The notes below the pieces were generated by a model. The model had not been told where the DNA came from. It made no database searches and worked only from the letters and a program-made list of their open reading frames with translations. Of a stretch of DNA of 64,000 nt, positions 51,791-60,780 are shown piece by piece; positions within the stretch are counted from its first letter, which is position 1, and every line of letters begins with the position of its first letter. Source of the stretch: Alloalcanivorax dieselolei B5. Its GTDB lineage: Bacteria; Pseudomonadota; Gammaproteobacteria; Pseudomonadales; Alcanivoracaceae. The DNA is taken from assembly GCF_000300005.1 (NCBI RefSeq), contig NC_018691.1, positions 2,542,001 through 2,606,000 of the forward strand, given 5' to 3'. The position numbers and the translations under genes were made by a program.

Positions 51791-52933
51791 TCAGCGTTGC
51801 GCGATCGGGGTTACCTTGCGAATCTCCGGACCGGTGTACTCGGCGCTCGGGCGGATAATACGGTTGTCCGCGCGTTGCTCGAAGACATGACCGGCCCAAC
51901 CGGTCAGGCGGCTCATCACGAAAATCGGAGTGAACAGCTTGGTCGGGATCCCCATGAAGTGGTACGCGGAAGCGTGGAAGAAATCAGCATTACAGAACAG
52001 CTTTTTCTCCCGCCACATGACTTCCTCGCAACGTACCGAAACCGGGTAAAGCACGGTATCGCCCACATCGGCGGCCAGCTTCTCGGACCAGCCCTTGATG
52101 ATGGCGTTGCGCGGGTCGGACTCGCTGTAGATGGCGTGGCCGAAGCCCATGATTTTTTCCTTGCGCTCGAGCATGCCCATCATGCCCTGCTCGGCGTCGT
52201 CGGCGTCCTTGAACTTCTCGATCATGTCCATGGCCGCTTCGTTGGCGCCGCCATGCAGCGGGCCGCGCAGGCTGCCGATGGCGCCGGCGACGCAGCTGTG
52301 GATGTCACTCAGGGTGGAAGCGCACACCCGGGCCGTGAAGGTGGAGGCGTTGAACTCGTGCTCCGCGTACAGGATCAGAGACACGTTCATGACCCGCTCA
52401 TGCAATTCGCTGGGGGCTTCATCACGCAGCATGTGCAAGAAATGGGCGCCGATGGAATCATCATCGGTGTTCTCTTGCACACGAACGCCGTCGTGGCTGA
52501 AGCGGTACCAGTAACAGATGATGGAAGGGAAACAGGCGAGCATGCGGTCAACGCAGTCTTCCTGGTTCGGGAACACGCCCAGAACCGAGGTGTCTTCCTG
52601 CTCAAGATTACCGAGCATGGAACAGCCGGTGCGCATCACATCCATCGGATGGGCGTCCTTGGGAATACGCTCGAGCACTTCCTTGAGAGCCTGGGGCAGA
52701 CCGCGCAGCGTTTTCAGTTTGGCCTTGTATTCGTCCAGTTGCGCCTGGGTGGGCAGTTCGCCCTTGAGAATCAGGTAAGCCACTTCCTCGAACTGGCAGT
52801 GTTCCGCCAGGTCCTTCACGTCATAGCCCCGGTAAGTGAGCCCGGAACCGGATTTGCCCACGGTGGACAGAGCGGTTTTACCTGCTACCTGGCCTCGCAG
52901 GCCGGCGCCCGCCAGTTTCTTGCCTTCTGCCAT
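51791..52933 (-). CDS. prpC: 2-methylcitrate synthase
   Basis: A 380-residue citrate-synthase-fold enzyme that condenses propionyl-CoA with oxaloacetate to 2-methylcitrate. Short length and the blocks SGLTYRGYDVKDLAEHC, GSLRGPLHGGANEAAM and MGFGHAIYSESDPR (catalytic His region) fit PrpC rather than GltA. The second ATG at 52933 is used because GGAG stands seven bases before it; the first ATG, two codons earlier, abuts the site. It lies 67 bases after prpB. Confidence 0.94.
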   Translation of the reverse strand: MAEGKKLAGAGLRGQVAGKTALSTVGKSGSGLTYRGYDVKDLAEHCQFEEVAYLILKGELPTQAQLDEYKAKLKTLRGLPQALKEVLERIPKDAHPMDVMRTGCSMLGNLEQEDTSVLGVFPNQEDCVDRMLACFPSIICYWYRFSHDGVRVQENTDDDSIGAHFLHMLRDEAPSELHERVMNVSLILYAEHEFNASTFTARVCASTLSDIHSCVAGAIGSLRGPLHGGANEAAMDMIEKFKDADDAEQGMMGMLERKEKIMGFGHAIYSESDPRNAIIKGWSEKLAADVGDTVLYPVSVRCEEVMWREKKLFCNADFFHASAYHFMGIPTKLFTPIFVMSRLTGWAGHVFEQRADNRIIRPSAEYTGPEIRKVTPIAQR

Positions 52934-53000
52934 TATCATTCTCCTGCTTCAATTCCGGTGTTTACGTCTGCCCTCTCCTCGGCCGGGAGAGGCGTTGTCA

Positions 53001-53891
53001 TCAGCCCTTGCCCTTGGCGAACAACTCGTCCAGCTTGCGCTCGTAGTCGTGATAGCCGAGGAAATCGTACAGTTCCATACGCGTCTGCATGGTGTCGACC
53101 ACTTCTTGCTGGGTACCGTTCTCGCGGATTTCGCGATACACCTTCAGCGCGGCCTGGTTCATGGCGCGGAACGCCGACAGCGGATACAGAATCATGCTGG
53201 CGCCGGCATCGGCCAGCTCTTCACGGGTGAACAGCGGCGTGGCACCGAATTCCGTGATGTTGGCCAGCAACGGCGCGCCACCAATGCCATCGGCGAAGGC
53301 CCGGTAGTCATCCAGAGTGTGCACGGCTTCGGCGAAGATGCCGTCAGCCCCGGCTTCCAGACAGGCGCGGGCGCGTTCCACCGCCGCGTCCAGCCCTTCT
53401 TTCTGGAACGCGTCGGTACGGGCGATGATGAAGAAATCATCGTCGGTGCGGGCATCAGCGGCGGCCTTGATGCGGTCCACCATTTCTTCCTGGGAGACGA
53501 TTTCCTTGTTGGGACGATGGCCGCAGCGTTTCTGCGCTACCTGATCTTCCAGGTGCACGGCGCCGGCGCCGGCACGAATCATTTCCTTGACGGTACGGCC
53601 AATGTTGAAGGCCCCGCCCCAGCCGGTGTCGATGTCCACCAGCAGCGGCACCTCGCTGGCGGCGGAAATCCGGCGAACATCCTCCAGCACGTCGTTCATG
53701 GAAGTGATGCCCAGATCCGGCAACCCATAGGAGGCGTTGGCCACGCCACCACCGGACAAGTAGATCGCCCGGTAGCCCACCTGTTCCGCCATCATGGCGC
53801 AGTAGGCATTGATGGTGCCCATGATCTGCAGGGGCTTTTCTTCGGCCAGTGCCCGTCGAAAACGGGCGCCGGCGCTGTTCGGCTGGCTCAT
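53001..53891 (-). CDS. prpB: Methylisocitrate lyase
   Basis: A 296-residue isocitrate-lyase-superfamily enzyme that splits 2-methylisocitrate into pyruvate and succinate, completing propionate breakdown. The catalytic loop KRCGH is at residues 121-125 with Cys123. The metal-binding [11 protein letters not shown] near 86 and [13 protein letters not shown] near 44 are also present. The ATG at 53891 sits seven bases after AGGAG; an earlier in-frame ATG is too close to the site. It is the first enzyme gene after the GntR regulator, 45 bases downstream. Confidence 0.95.
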   Translation of the reverse strand: MSQPNSAGARFRRALAEEKPLQIMGTINAYCAMMAEQVGYRAIYLSGGGVANASYGLPDLGITSMNDVLEDVRRISAASEVPLLVDIDTGWGGAFNIGRTVKEMIRAGAGAVHLEDQVAQKRCGHRPNKEIVSQEEMVDRIKAAADARTDDDFFIIARTDAFQKEGLDAAVERARACLEAGADGIFAEAVHTLDDYRAFADGIGGAPLLANITEFGATPLFTREELADAGASMILYPLSAFRAMNQAALKVYREIRENGTQQEVVDTMQTRMELYDFLGYHDYERKLDELFAKGKG

Positions 53892-53936
53892 TGTCATCTC
53901 CTGTGTCGGTTCCACCCGGCTCGCGGCGCGTGACGC

Positions 53937-54632
53937 TCAGACGGCGTCCGGCTCTCTCCGCTTCGCCTGCTGTTCGATATTTTCTCTTGCCCGGCTGATA
54001 TGGCGGCGCATCAACAGCTCCGCCAGGTCCGCGTCCCGCGCTTCGATCGCCTCGACGATACGGCGATGCTCGTTGAGGGCCTTCTGCGGCCGGTTGGACA
54101 CGGTACTGAACTGGTAACGGTACATTCGCACCAGGTGATACAGCCCGCCCACCAGCATCTGGATCAGCGTGGCGTTGTGGCTGCCCTGGATAATGCGGTA
54201 ATGGAAATCGAGGTCGCCCTCGCGCTGAAAGTACGCGGTGTCCTCGCGCAGGTCCTGCTGCTGTTCATGCTGACCGAGCAACGCGGTCAGCCCGCGCACT
54301 TCCTCATCACTCATATTCTCGGCGGCAAGGCGTGCGGCCATGCCTTCGAGCGCCTCACGCACGTAGTAGATTTCGATCAGATCGTCGAAGCTGAGGGAGG
54401 TCACGCGGGTGCCCACATGGACCACCCGTTCCAATAACTTGCGGGATTCCAGGCGGCGCAGGGCTTCGCGTAAAGGGCCACGACTGACGCCGTAGCGGTT
54501 GGCGAGATCGGTTTCGCTGACTTTGGTGCCGGGTGCGATCACACCGCGCACGATATCGTCCTGGAGACGGGCAAACACCCGATCCGCCAGGGTTCTTACG
54601 TTATCGTCGAGGGTGTGGGTCATGGCATTCAT
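53937..54632 (-). CDS. GntR/FadR-family regulator of the methylcitrate operon
   Basis: A repressor-type GntR protein of about 231 residues. An N-terminal winged HTH (LADRVFARLQDDIVRGVIAP, then DLANRYGVSRGPLREALRRL) precedes an FCD ligand-binding domain with conserved Asp/His positions (DLDFHYRI, and HRRIVEAIEARD). By position it should control the prp genes, with a methylcitrate-cycle intermediate as a plausible ligand. Two perfect palindromes bracket its promoter, so it is probably autoregulated. The ATG at 54632 overlaps the proximal palindrome; ATG 54623 is also possible. Neither has a strong ribosome binding site. Confidence 0.87.
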   Translation of the reverse strand: MNAMTHTLDDNVRTLADRVFARLQDDIVRGVIAPGTKVSETDLANRYGVSRGPLREALRRLESRKLLERVVHVGTRVTSLSFDDLIEIYYVREALEGMAARLAAENMSDEEVRGLTALLGQHEQQQDLREDTAYFQREGDLDFHYRIIQGSHNATLIQMLVGGLYHLVRMYRYQFSTVSNRPQKALNEHRRIVEAIEARDADLAELLMRRHISRARENIEQQAKRREPDAV

Positions 54633-54642
54633 TGTCGACAAT
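54631..54642. promoter_or_regulatory. Proximal GntR operator palindrome
   Basis: ATTGTCGACAAT is a perfect 12-base palindrome overlapping the regulator start codon. It is identical to the distal copy at 54694-54705. Confidence 0.75.
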
Positions 54643-54659
54643 TGAAGGATCAGGTGGCG

Positions 54660-54688
54660 ACTTTACCCGTCACCCTCTGATCTTTCAA
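54660..54688 (-). promoter_or_regulatory. Promoter of the GntR-prpBC-acnD-prpFD operon
   Basis: On the minus strand TTGAAA (complement 54683-54688) and TAAAGT (complement 54660-54665) are exactly 17 bases apart. The pair lies between the two identical palindromes, one just upstream of -35 and one near +15. Confidence 0.65.
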
Positions 54689-54693
54689 TGGTT

Positions 54694-54705
54694 ATTGTCG
54701 ACAAT
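54694..54705. promoter_or_regulatory. Distal GntR operator palindrome
   Basis: A second exact ATTGTCGACAAT, centred 63 bases from the first (six helical turns). It lies between the promoter -35 box and the 3' end of the lipoprotein gene. Confidence 0.75.
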
Positions 54706-54720
54706 GGTGCCAGAGCAAGC

Positions 54721-56493
54721 TCAGAGAGCGCAGCTACTGCCCTGATAGCGCCATTCCACCGAGCCGCGGCTTTCGGAGTCCTGACGCTCCAGGTCATCGC
54801 TTCCGGCGGCCCGCAACTGTGCCGGGCGGTATAGATCACGCCAGATACCGCGCAGTCGCTCACTGTAGCGGTCCGTGCGATACAACGGGCGGTTGCCGCT
54901 GGTCAGATCCAGAGTGCCATCAATGCGGGTGCCAAAATGAGGCGTACCGGCCTTGTTGGCGGCCCCGGGCGCCAGCAGCAAGGTCACTGTCGCACGGCTC
55001 TGGCTGGCGGCGGTGACCAGTCCGGCGGGCACCACTTCATCCTCGCAGGACGCGGCGGCGTAAGCGGCGCCGTCGGCGGAGATACGCACCACGAAGGTTT
55101 CAATCTGGTTCTCATCGGCCCGATTACGCTCACGGGCCTGGTTCGGTTCCAACGTCCGACAGCCGCCGCTGCTGTCATGCAGGCACGCCGGATAGTTGCC
55201 GTTGCTGCCCAGTTCCTTGGTGGGAATAAAATCCGAGCACTGCTCCGAACTGCCGGTACAGGCCCGTTTCAGGGTCACCGAGTAATAGCCGGCGGCCACG
55301 CTGGCGCCATCGCCGTTCACCATCATCGGCCCGGTCTGCGTGGCGCGGACACTCAGGCCGAGGTTGCCGGAGCCCAGTACACTCCCCTGAACTCGCCCGG
55401 CTTCACCGCCACCCGGCGCGGACGGGCTGCCCGGCAGATCCAGTGCGAAGTCGGTGACAAAACCGCCCGCCACGCGCTGATTGATATAGAGCGCGCGATG
55501 CCCCAGCAGACGCCCGGTCAGGGTGGCATCGGTGCTGGCGGCGCTGCTGTTCAGCAGACCGACGATATGCCCTTGCTGGAAAGTCAGTCCCGCCGTCAGC
55601 GTGGGGACGCCCTCCCAGGTCACCAGATCCTCGCCGCCGCCGTTGTCCGGATCCCCTTTTTGCAGTTGTCCCAGGCCCAGCACGCGGCCATCCGGCAGTA
55701 CCAGGGCTTCCATGCGCAAGGCGCTCTGATTGGTGTCGAACGCCTCGGGTTGATCACAGGGCGCGGCCCCGTCCTGGCAGGTCTCCAGGGCATACTCCCC
55801 TGCGCGCGTCGCCCTATTGGCGTTACTGATCCGGGCGGTCACCGTGGACGGATCCGCTGGAAAACCAGAGACCGGGACCTCGGCGGACACCGCACCCAGC
55901 AACGGCTGCCAGGCGGTACGGAAAGCGGCGTAGTCCGGATAATCAAATTCCAACGCCGGCACCAGGGCGTCGAAATGCTCGCTGACCAGTTCGTTGACCA
56001 CCTCGGGCAACTCCAGCCGGGAAGTGGCCGGATCGCTGTCCAGCGCCATCAGCAGCGCCGCCCGGTTACGCACCCGATAGTCGCCGGCGTCGATCCGCCG
56101 TGGCGCCTCCACCATATCGGCCAGAGTGAAACGATAGTCGCGGGTTGTCAGCCGTTGCGGCAAGTAGGCTTCGCCGAGGGTAACCCAGCGCCCTTCGTAA
56201 CGGCGATCACCCAGAAAGAAAGCGATGCTTTCAGCGTTCGATGGGCACAGGGCCTGGTTCGCCGGCAACTGCTCGGTGGCGGTGTCCAGTACATAGTAAA
56301 GAGCGCGGCCACACTCGTAGGACAGATTGGTCGCCACGGTGCCTTCCAGCGTCACCCGATGCTCTCCGCCGGGTTCCAGCAAACACCGCGCCGTGGAGGG
56401 ACAGACCCCCACATCATGCTCGGCATAGCTTTTGCCCCCGCCGCCGCAGGCCGCCAAGGCCAGACAAGCGGACATCAACAACAGTTTTTTCAT
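54721..56493 (-). CDS. Large lipoprotein of unknown function
   Basis: A 590-residue exported lipoprotein. The lipobox LAAC puts the lipidated Cys at residue 16, followed by a GGGG spacer. The mature part is soluble, with about twelve further cysteines that could form disulfides and many beta-prone segments. No enzymatic or repeat domain is recognised. The stretch PVPVSGFPADPSTVTARISN is atypical of common families. It appears to be a single gene, transcribed away from pabB and towards the GntR promoter. AAGGAAT precedes the ATG. Confidence 0.7.
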   Translation of the reverse strand: MKKLLLMSACLALAACGGGGKSYAEHDVGVCPSTARCLLEPGGEHRVTLEGTVATNLSYECGRALYYVLDTATEQLPANQALCPSNAESIAFFLGDRRYEGRWVTLGEAYLPQRLTTRDYRFTLADMVEAPRRIDAGDYRVRNRAALLMALDSDPATSRLELPEVVNELVSEHFDALVPALEFDYPDYAAFRTAWQPLLGAVSAEVPVSGFPADPSTVTARISNANRATRAGEYALETCQDGAAPCDQPEAFDTNQSALRMEALVLPDGRVLGLGQLQKGDPDNGGGEDLVTWEGVPTLTAGLTFQQGHIVGLLNSSAASTDATLTGRLLGHRALYINQRVAGGFVTDFALDLPGSPSAPGGGEAGRVQGSVLGSGNLGLSVRATQTGPMMVNGDGASVAAGYYSVTLKRACTGSSEQCSDFIPTKELGSNGNYPACLHDSSGGCRTLEPNQARERNRADENQIETFVVRISADGAAYAAASCEDEVVPAGLVTAASQSRATVTLLLAPGAANKAGTPHFGTRIDGTLDLTSGNRPLYRTDRYSERLRGIWRDLYRPAQLRAAGSDDLERQDSESRGSVEWRYQGSSCAL

Positions 56494-56589
56494 GCGCGTT
56501 TATTCCTTCGCCACGGCTCGCCGCCCGGCGCCGGGAGCGCTACACTAGCCGGCCTGTTTTCGCCGCCCGCGAGCCTTTCCCGACACCTC

Positions 56590-57687
56590 ATGCTTGATAG
56601 CGTTCACGTCGTCTTTCATCAAAATGGCCGTTTGCTGGCCCTCGGGCCGCCCGATCACACCCTGTACGCGCAAGACCGGGAAGCCCTGAAAGCCCTGCCG
56701 GAACGGGTCGCCGATGCGCTTGCCCAGGGTTACCGGTTCGCCTGCGGCCTGCTCCCCTATGCCGCGGGCCTGGCCCTGCACGGTATTGGCGGCTGCGATA
56801 CACCAGCGGTGGTGCATCTTTACCGGTCCATGCCGCGGCCGTTCCACCAGCAACCAGGCACCTTCCGTCTGACCCGGCCATTCCAGGCACAGCAAACTGC
56901 TGATAAGTATGCCTATGCACTGCAAAGGATCAGTTGCTATCTCGTAGCCGGAGATTGCTATCAGGTAAATTACAGTCAACGTTTCGATGCCCGCTTCCAA
57001 GGCGACCCGCTGATCGCCTTCCAACGGCTGGTGCACGCGCACCCCGCGCCCCATGCCTGTTTTTTCCGTGATCGGGGCGAGGCGGTGTTCGGCGTATCGC
57101 CGGAGCGCTTCTTGCGGGTGGACGGCCGCGACGTGGTTACCGAGCCGATCAAGGGCTCGCGGCCGCGCGGCGATGGCGAGGAAGAGGATCGGCGTCTGGG
57201 CGAGGCCTTGCTGGCCAATCCCAAGGATCGCGCCGAGAACCTGATGATCGTGGATCTGTTACGCAACGATCTGGGGGCGGTTTGCGAGCCGGGCTCGATA
57301 ACGGTGGACCCGCTATTCGAATTGCGCCGCTTCAGCAACGTGCAGCATCTGGTGTCCACCGTGCACGGCCGCCTGCGCCCGGACGTGACGCCCCTGGCCG
57401 CGCTGATCAGTGCCTTTCCCGGCGGCAGCATCACCGGCGCGCCGAAGAAACGGGCGATGGAAATCATTCAGGAACTGGAATCGGTACCGCGTGGCCCCTA
57501 TTGCGGCACATTGTTCTGGCAGGACGATCAGGGACGGTTGGACAGCAACATTCTGATTCGCACCCTCTACACCCGGGGCGACGCACTGCACTGCCACGGC
57601 GGCGGCGGCATCGTGGTCGATTCCACCACCGAGGAAGAATATCGGGAAAGCCGCTTTAAAGTAGAAAAGCTGATGGCGGTGTTGTAA
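56590..57687 (+). CDS. pabB: Aminodeoxychorismate synthase component I (short form)
   Basis: A 365-residue chorismate-binding enzyme that, with the PabA glutaminase, makes aminodeoxychorismate for folate. Conserved blocks are QVNYSQRF near residue 125, FGVSPERFL near 165, EPIKGSRPRG, SAFPGGSITGAPKKRAM and SNILIRTL. The N-terminal domain is shorter than the 453-residue E. coli protein. The frame stays open far upstream antisense to the lipoprotein gene, but similarity begins at MLDSVHVV, so ATG 56590 is used. No strong ribosome binding site is visible. A REP-like palindrome follows the stop. Confidence 0.9.
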   Translation: MLDSVHVVFHQNGRLLALGPPDHTLYAQDREALKALPERVADALAQGYRFACGLLPYAAGLALHGIGGCDTPAVVHLYRSMPRPFHQQPGTFRLTRPFQAQQTADKYAYALQRISCYLVAGDCYQVNYSQRFDARFQGDPLIAFQRLVHAHPAPHACFFRDRGEAVFGVSPERFLRVDGRDVVTEPIKGSRPRGDGEEEDRRLGEALLANPKDRAENLMIVDLLRNDLGAVCEPGSITVDPLFELRRFSNVQHLVSTVHGRLRPDVTPLAALISAFPGGSITGAPKKRAMEIIQELESVPRGPYCGTLFWQDDQGRLDSNILIRTLYTRGDALHCHGGGGIVVDSTTEEEYRESRFKVEKLMAVL

Positions 57688-57729
57688 CGCCAAACGCCGC
57701 CTCCCATCCGGCCGAATGTCAAAGCCACC

Positions 57730-57795
57730 GTAGGAGCCAGCCCTGCTGGCGAATGGACCTACAGACCCAGATTCACCAGCAAGGCTGGCTCCTAC
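57730..57795. repeat. REP-like palindromic repeat, copy 5
   Basis: GTAGGAGCCAGCCCTGCTGG pairs with CCAGCAAGGCTGGCTCCTAC, with TCACCAGC replacing the usual TTCGC extension. It lies between the convergent pabB and dnaQ genes. Confidence 0.88.
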
Positions 57796-57848
57796 AGTGG
57801 CTTCCTGGCCGTCTGTGAATGCATGCCTGCAACGCTCGCGATGCCGAG

Positions 57849-58568
57849 TCAGCCCTCCTCAGTCCCCCACAGGGTCGGCTCGCCGTTCTGCTCCGCCATG
57901 GAGCGCAGCTTGTCCAGATGGCGCTGAAGATCGCCGCCATCAGCCGACACCACCCGCAGCGAAGGGCGGTCCGCGCTCAACCGGCGAATTGCCTCCGCCT
58001 GCCGCTGACCGCCACTGCTGCCATCCTGCCCGTCCAGGGAAAGGTTGGTCTGGCCGCCGGTCATGGCCAGATAAACGTCGGCGAGGATCTCGGAGTCAAG
58101 CAGAGCGCCGTGCAATTCCCGGTGGCCATTGTCCACGTCGTAGCGGCGGCACAACGCATCCAGGCTGTTCTTCTGCCCGGGGTGCATTTCCCGCGCCAGC
58201 CGCAGGGTATCCAGCACCCGGCAGCGCTGCTCCACCGTGCCCCACCTGGCGCCCAGCAGCTTCAACTCGTGATTGATAAAACCGACATCGAAAGGCGCGT
58301 TGTGAATCACCAACTCGGCGCCGTCGATGAAATTGACGAATTCCTCGGCGACTTGCGCGAACACCGGCTTGTCGGCGAGGAATTCCAGGGTGATGCCGTG
58401 CACCTCCATCGCCCCCTGGTCGATCTCCCGTTCCGGGTTGATGTACAGGTGCAGGTTGTTACCGGTAATGCGGCGGTTCATCACCTCCACACAACCGATC
58501 TCGATAATACGGTGGCCGGCGGCGGGCTCCAGGCCGGTGGTTTCCGTATCCAGTACAATCTGTCTCAT
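57849..58568 (-). CDS. dnaQ: DNA polymerase III epsilon subunit (3'-5' proofreading exonuclease)
   Basis: A 239-residue DEDDh exonuclease that proofreads for DNA polymerase III. Exo I is [10 protein letters not shown] (Asp7, Glu9), Exo II is [14 protein letters not shown] near residue 90, and Exo III is [15 protein letters not shown] near 155-170. The C-terminal tail (about 185-239) would bind the alpha subunit. Its start overlaps the rnhA stop by 4 bases, both on the minus strand; in E. coli the two genes are divergent. Confidence 0.95.
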   Translation of the reverse strand: MRQIVLDTETTGLEPAAGHRIIEIGCVEVMNRRITGNNLHLYINPEREIDQGAMEVHGITLEFLADKPVFAQVAEEFVNFIDGAELVIHNAPFDVGFINHELKLLGARWGTVEQRCRVLDTLRLAREMHPGQKNSLDALCRRYDVDNGHRELHGALLDSEILADVYLAMTGGQTNLSLDGQDGSSGGQRQAEAIRRLSADRPSLRVVSADGGDLQRHLDKLRSMAEQNGEPTLWGTEEG

Positions 58569-59008
58569 CCGTCCACACTCATCTGATCAATTCCACGGTT
58601 GGCCAGGCGGTCGGCCCGTTCGTTCTCCACGTGCCCGCTGTGGCCTCGCACCCAGCGCCATTCCACCTCGTGGGGGGCGGCGGCCTGATCCAGGCGCTGC
58701 CACAGATCGGCGTTCTTCACCGGCTGCCGGGAAGCGGTGCGCCAGCCGCGCCGCTTCCAGTTGGCCATCCATTCGGTGATGCCCTGACGCACATACTGGG
58801 AATCGGTGGTCAGCACCACCCGGCAGGGTGACTTCAAGGTTTCCAGAGCAACGATGGCCGCCATCAATTCCATGCGGTTATTGGTGGTCAACGGCTCACC
58901 GCCGAACAGTTCCCTCTCGTGCTCGCCATGGCGCAGCAACGCGCCCCAGCCTCCCGGCCCCGGATTGCCACGACAGGCACCGTCGGTAAAAATTTCCACT
59001 GTCTTCAA
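58565..59008 (-). CDS. rnhA: Ribonuclease HI
   Basis: A 147-residue RNase H that cuts RNA in RNA-DNA hybrids. The active-site residues are in [15 protein letters not shown] (first Asp), NNRMELMA (Glu), LTTDSQYV (Asp) and NERADRLA (last Asp). A basic handle region ([19 protein letters not shown]) is present. The start is TTG at 59008 with GGAG nine bases upstream; a GTG three codons later is an alternative. It is followed at once by dnaQ and preceded by the YafS-like methyltransferase, the usual neighbourhood. Confidence 0.95.
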   Translation of the reverse strand: MKTVEIFTDGACRGNPGPGGWGALLRHGEHERELFGGEPLTTNNRMELMAAIVALETLKSPCRVVLTTDSQYVRQGITEWMANWKRRGWRTASRQPVKNADLWQRLDQAAAPHEVEWRWVRGHSGHVENERADRLANRGIDQMSVDG

Positions 59009-59051
59009 GAACCACTACTCCACTTACTTTCAATATTCATTCTTTCGATAT

Positions 59052-59834
59052 TCATTCCACATTGCGTTGCCAGCGGGCCACGGGCACGGAAATGACCGTT
59101 GGACGTGATGGTTCGCCGCGCCGGAACGACGGCGCCAGCGGCCGCACCATGGCGGCCCGCTTGCGCGCCACCAACAGATAACAGGCGCCGTGGCGCCACC
59201 ACAGGCGCCGCCCCAGCCATTCCAGCCACGCCAACCGGCGGCGGCCACGCTCACCGAGCGGCAGGTTGTGGAAGCCGCTGGCCAGGCCTTCCACTTCAAA
59301 CCCCAGCACCTGCAGCCAATCACTCACTCGATAGGGGGTGAAGTAACGTCCCACCCAGCCCGGCCGGCGACGGGCGCCGGGCCGGAACCAGCGCGCCAGC
59401 CCCAGCAGACTGACCGGTTGAAACGACACCACCGCGATCATGCCGCCCGGCGCCACGCAGCCAGCGGCCTCCCGCAGCACCTGATGCGGCTCGTCCTGAA
59501 ACTCGAGACCGTGATGCAGTAACAATACATCCACGCTGTTCTTGGCGATGGGTAAGGCCTTGGCCTGCGCTTGTACCTGCCCTCGGCCCAGCTCCGGCGG
59601 CGTGACGTTGCAGCACCAGGGAATACGAATGCCTTCCAGCATATCCCGGCAGGCACAGGAACCCACCGACACCGCCCGCTGCCCCACCAACCTGGGCAGC
59701 CAGTCGGCGAGCAACTCGCGCTCCTCGTGGAGCAGGGCGCGGCCGGCGTCGCTGTCCAGCCAGCGATCAAAGCGATGCGGCATATCCTGGGGATGACGCC
59801 GATAAGGGCCGCGGGGCAAGGGGGGTAACTGCAT
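59052..59834 (-). CDS. yafS: SAM-dependent methyltransferase, YafS-like
   Basis: A 260-residue class I methyltransferase-like protein. The glycine-rich motif I region is replaced by RAVSVGSCACRDML. Later blocks are VDVLLLHHGLEFQDEPHQVLREA (motif II/III, shown here as about residues 120-142) and PGGMIAVVSFQPVSLLGLARW. Context, between gloB and rnhA, matches E. coli yafS, whose substrate is unknown. The ATG at 59834 has GGGAGAG upstream; a frame 21 codons longer was rejected. It is divergent from gloB with 92 bases between starts. Confidence 0.85.
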   Translation of the reverse strand: MQLPPLPRGPYRRHPQDMPHRFDRWLDSDAGRALLHEERELLADWLPRLVGQRAVSVGSCACRDMLEGIRIPWCCNVTPPELGRGQVQAQAKALPIAKNSVDVLLLHHGLEFQDEPHQVLREAAGCVAPGGMIAVVSFQPVSLLGLARWFRPGARRRPGWVGRYFTPYRVSDWLQVLGFEVEGLASGFHNLPLGERGRRRLAWLEWLGRRLWWRHGACYLLVARKRAAMVRPLAPSFRRGEPSRPTVISVPVARWQRNVE

Positions 59835-59926
59835 CCGTGACACTCTCCCTGGTAGGCTCGACTCCGTGGTAGGCTTAACGCTGACGTTCAGTGCCAAATA
59901 TCAGTTCCAAATAAGGGTAGCACGAC

Positions 59927-60706
59927 ATGCTTCAGACCCCTACGGCGATTCCCGCCTTCCAGGACAATTACATTTGGGCCCTGCGCCGTGACCAGCACTG
60001 CGTGGTGGTTGACCCCGGCGACGCCGCTCCGGTGGAAGCCTGGCTGCGCCAGCAGGGTCTGATTCTGACCGGCATCCTCATCACCCATCACCATCCCGAT
60101 CACGTCGGCGGCGTCAACACCTTGCTGGAACACCGGGATATCCCGGTATACGGCCCGGCCCGGGAAACCATTCCCGGCCTCACCCACCCTCTCAATGACG
60201 GCGACCGGGTGAAGCTGGCCGATCTGGATCTGGATCTGGAACTGGAAGTACTGGACGTACCCGGCCACACCCTGGGACACATCGCCTACCATGCCCGCCA
60301 GCCGGGCTGGTTGTTCTGCGGCGATACTCTGTTCGCCGGCGGCTGCGGGCGCCTGTTCGAGGGCACTCCGGAGCAGATGCACCACTCGTTGTCACGACTG
60401 GCAGCGCTGCCCGAAGGCACCCAGGTCTTTTGCGCCCACGAATATACCCTGGCCAATCTCACCTTCGCCGCCAAGGTGACGCCGGAGGACCCGGATGTGC
60501 GCACGCGCCTCAACGACGTCAAGGCGCTGCGCGATGCCGGGCGCATCACTCTGCCCTCCACCATCGCCGTGGAGCGCCGCACCAATCCGTTCCTGCGCGC
60601 CACCGAGCCCGCTCTGCGCCAGTCCTGTGAGCGCCACTTCGAGGCGCCGCTGGACACCCCGGTGGACAGCTTCGCCGCCCTGCGGCGCTGGAAGGACAGC
60701 GGCTGA
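59927..60706 (+). CDS. gloB: Hydroxyacylglutathione hydrolase (glyoxalase II)
   Basis: A 259-residue metallo-beta-lactamase-fold enzyme that hydrolyses S-lactoylglutathione, the last step of methylglyoxal detoxification. The binuclear metal site is THHHPDH (His54, His56, Asp58, His59), with further ligands in [25 protein letters not shown] and [10 protein letters not shown]. The C-terminal substrate-binding helices contain RTNPFLRA. It works with the glutathione pool maintained by gor, encoded 22 kb away. It precedes mltD by 74 bases. Confidence 0.95.
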   Translation: MLQTPTAIPAFQDNYIWALRRDQHCVVVDPGDAAPVEAWLRQQGLILTGILITHHHPDHVGGVNTLLEHRDIPVYGPARETIPGLTHPLNDGDRVKLADLDLDLELEVLDVPGHTLGHIAYHARQPGWLFCGDTLFAGGCGRLFEGTPEQMHHSLSRLAALPEGTQVFCAHEYTLANLTFAAKVTPEDPDVRTRLNDVKALRDAGRITLPSTIAVERRTNPFLRATEPALRQSCERHFEAPLDTPVDSFAALRRWKDSG

Positions 60707-60780
60707 CGCCGGATTTAACCTTGCCGTAACCTTTCCCGGTCCCTAGAATTCACCGGAATTTCAATAGCCATATAATTGAC

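Noticed and set aside
54937-56589. N-terminal extension of pabB by about 550 codons
   Set aside because: The frame is open but antisense to the lipoprotein gene and unlike any PabB; similarity starts at ATG 56590.
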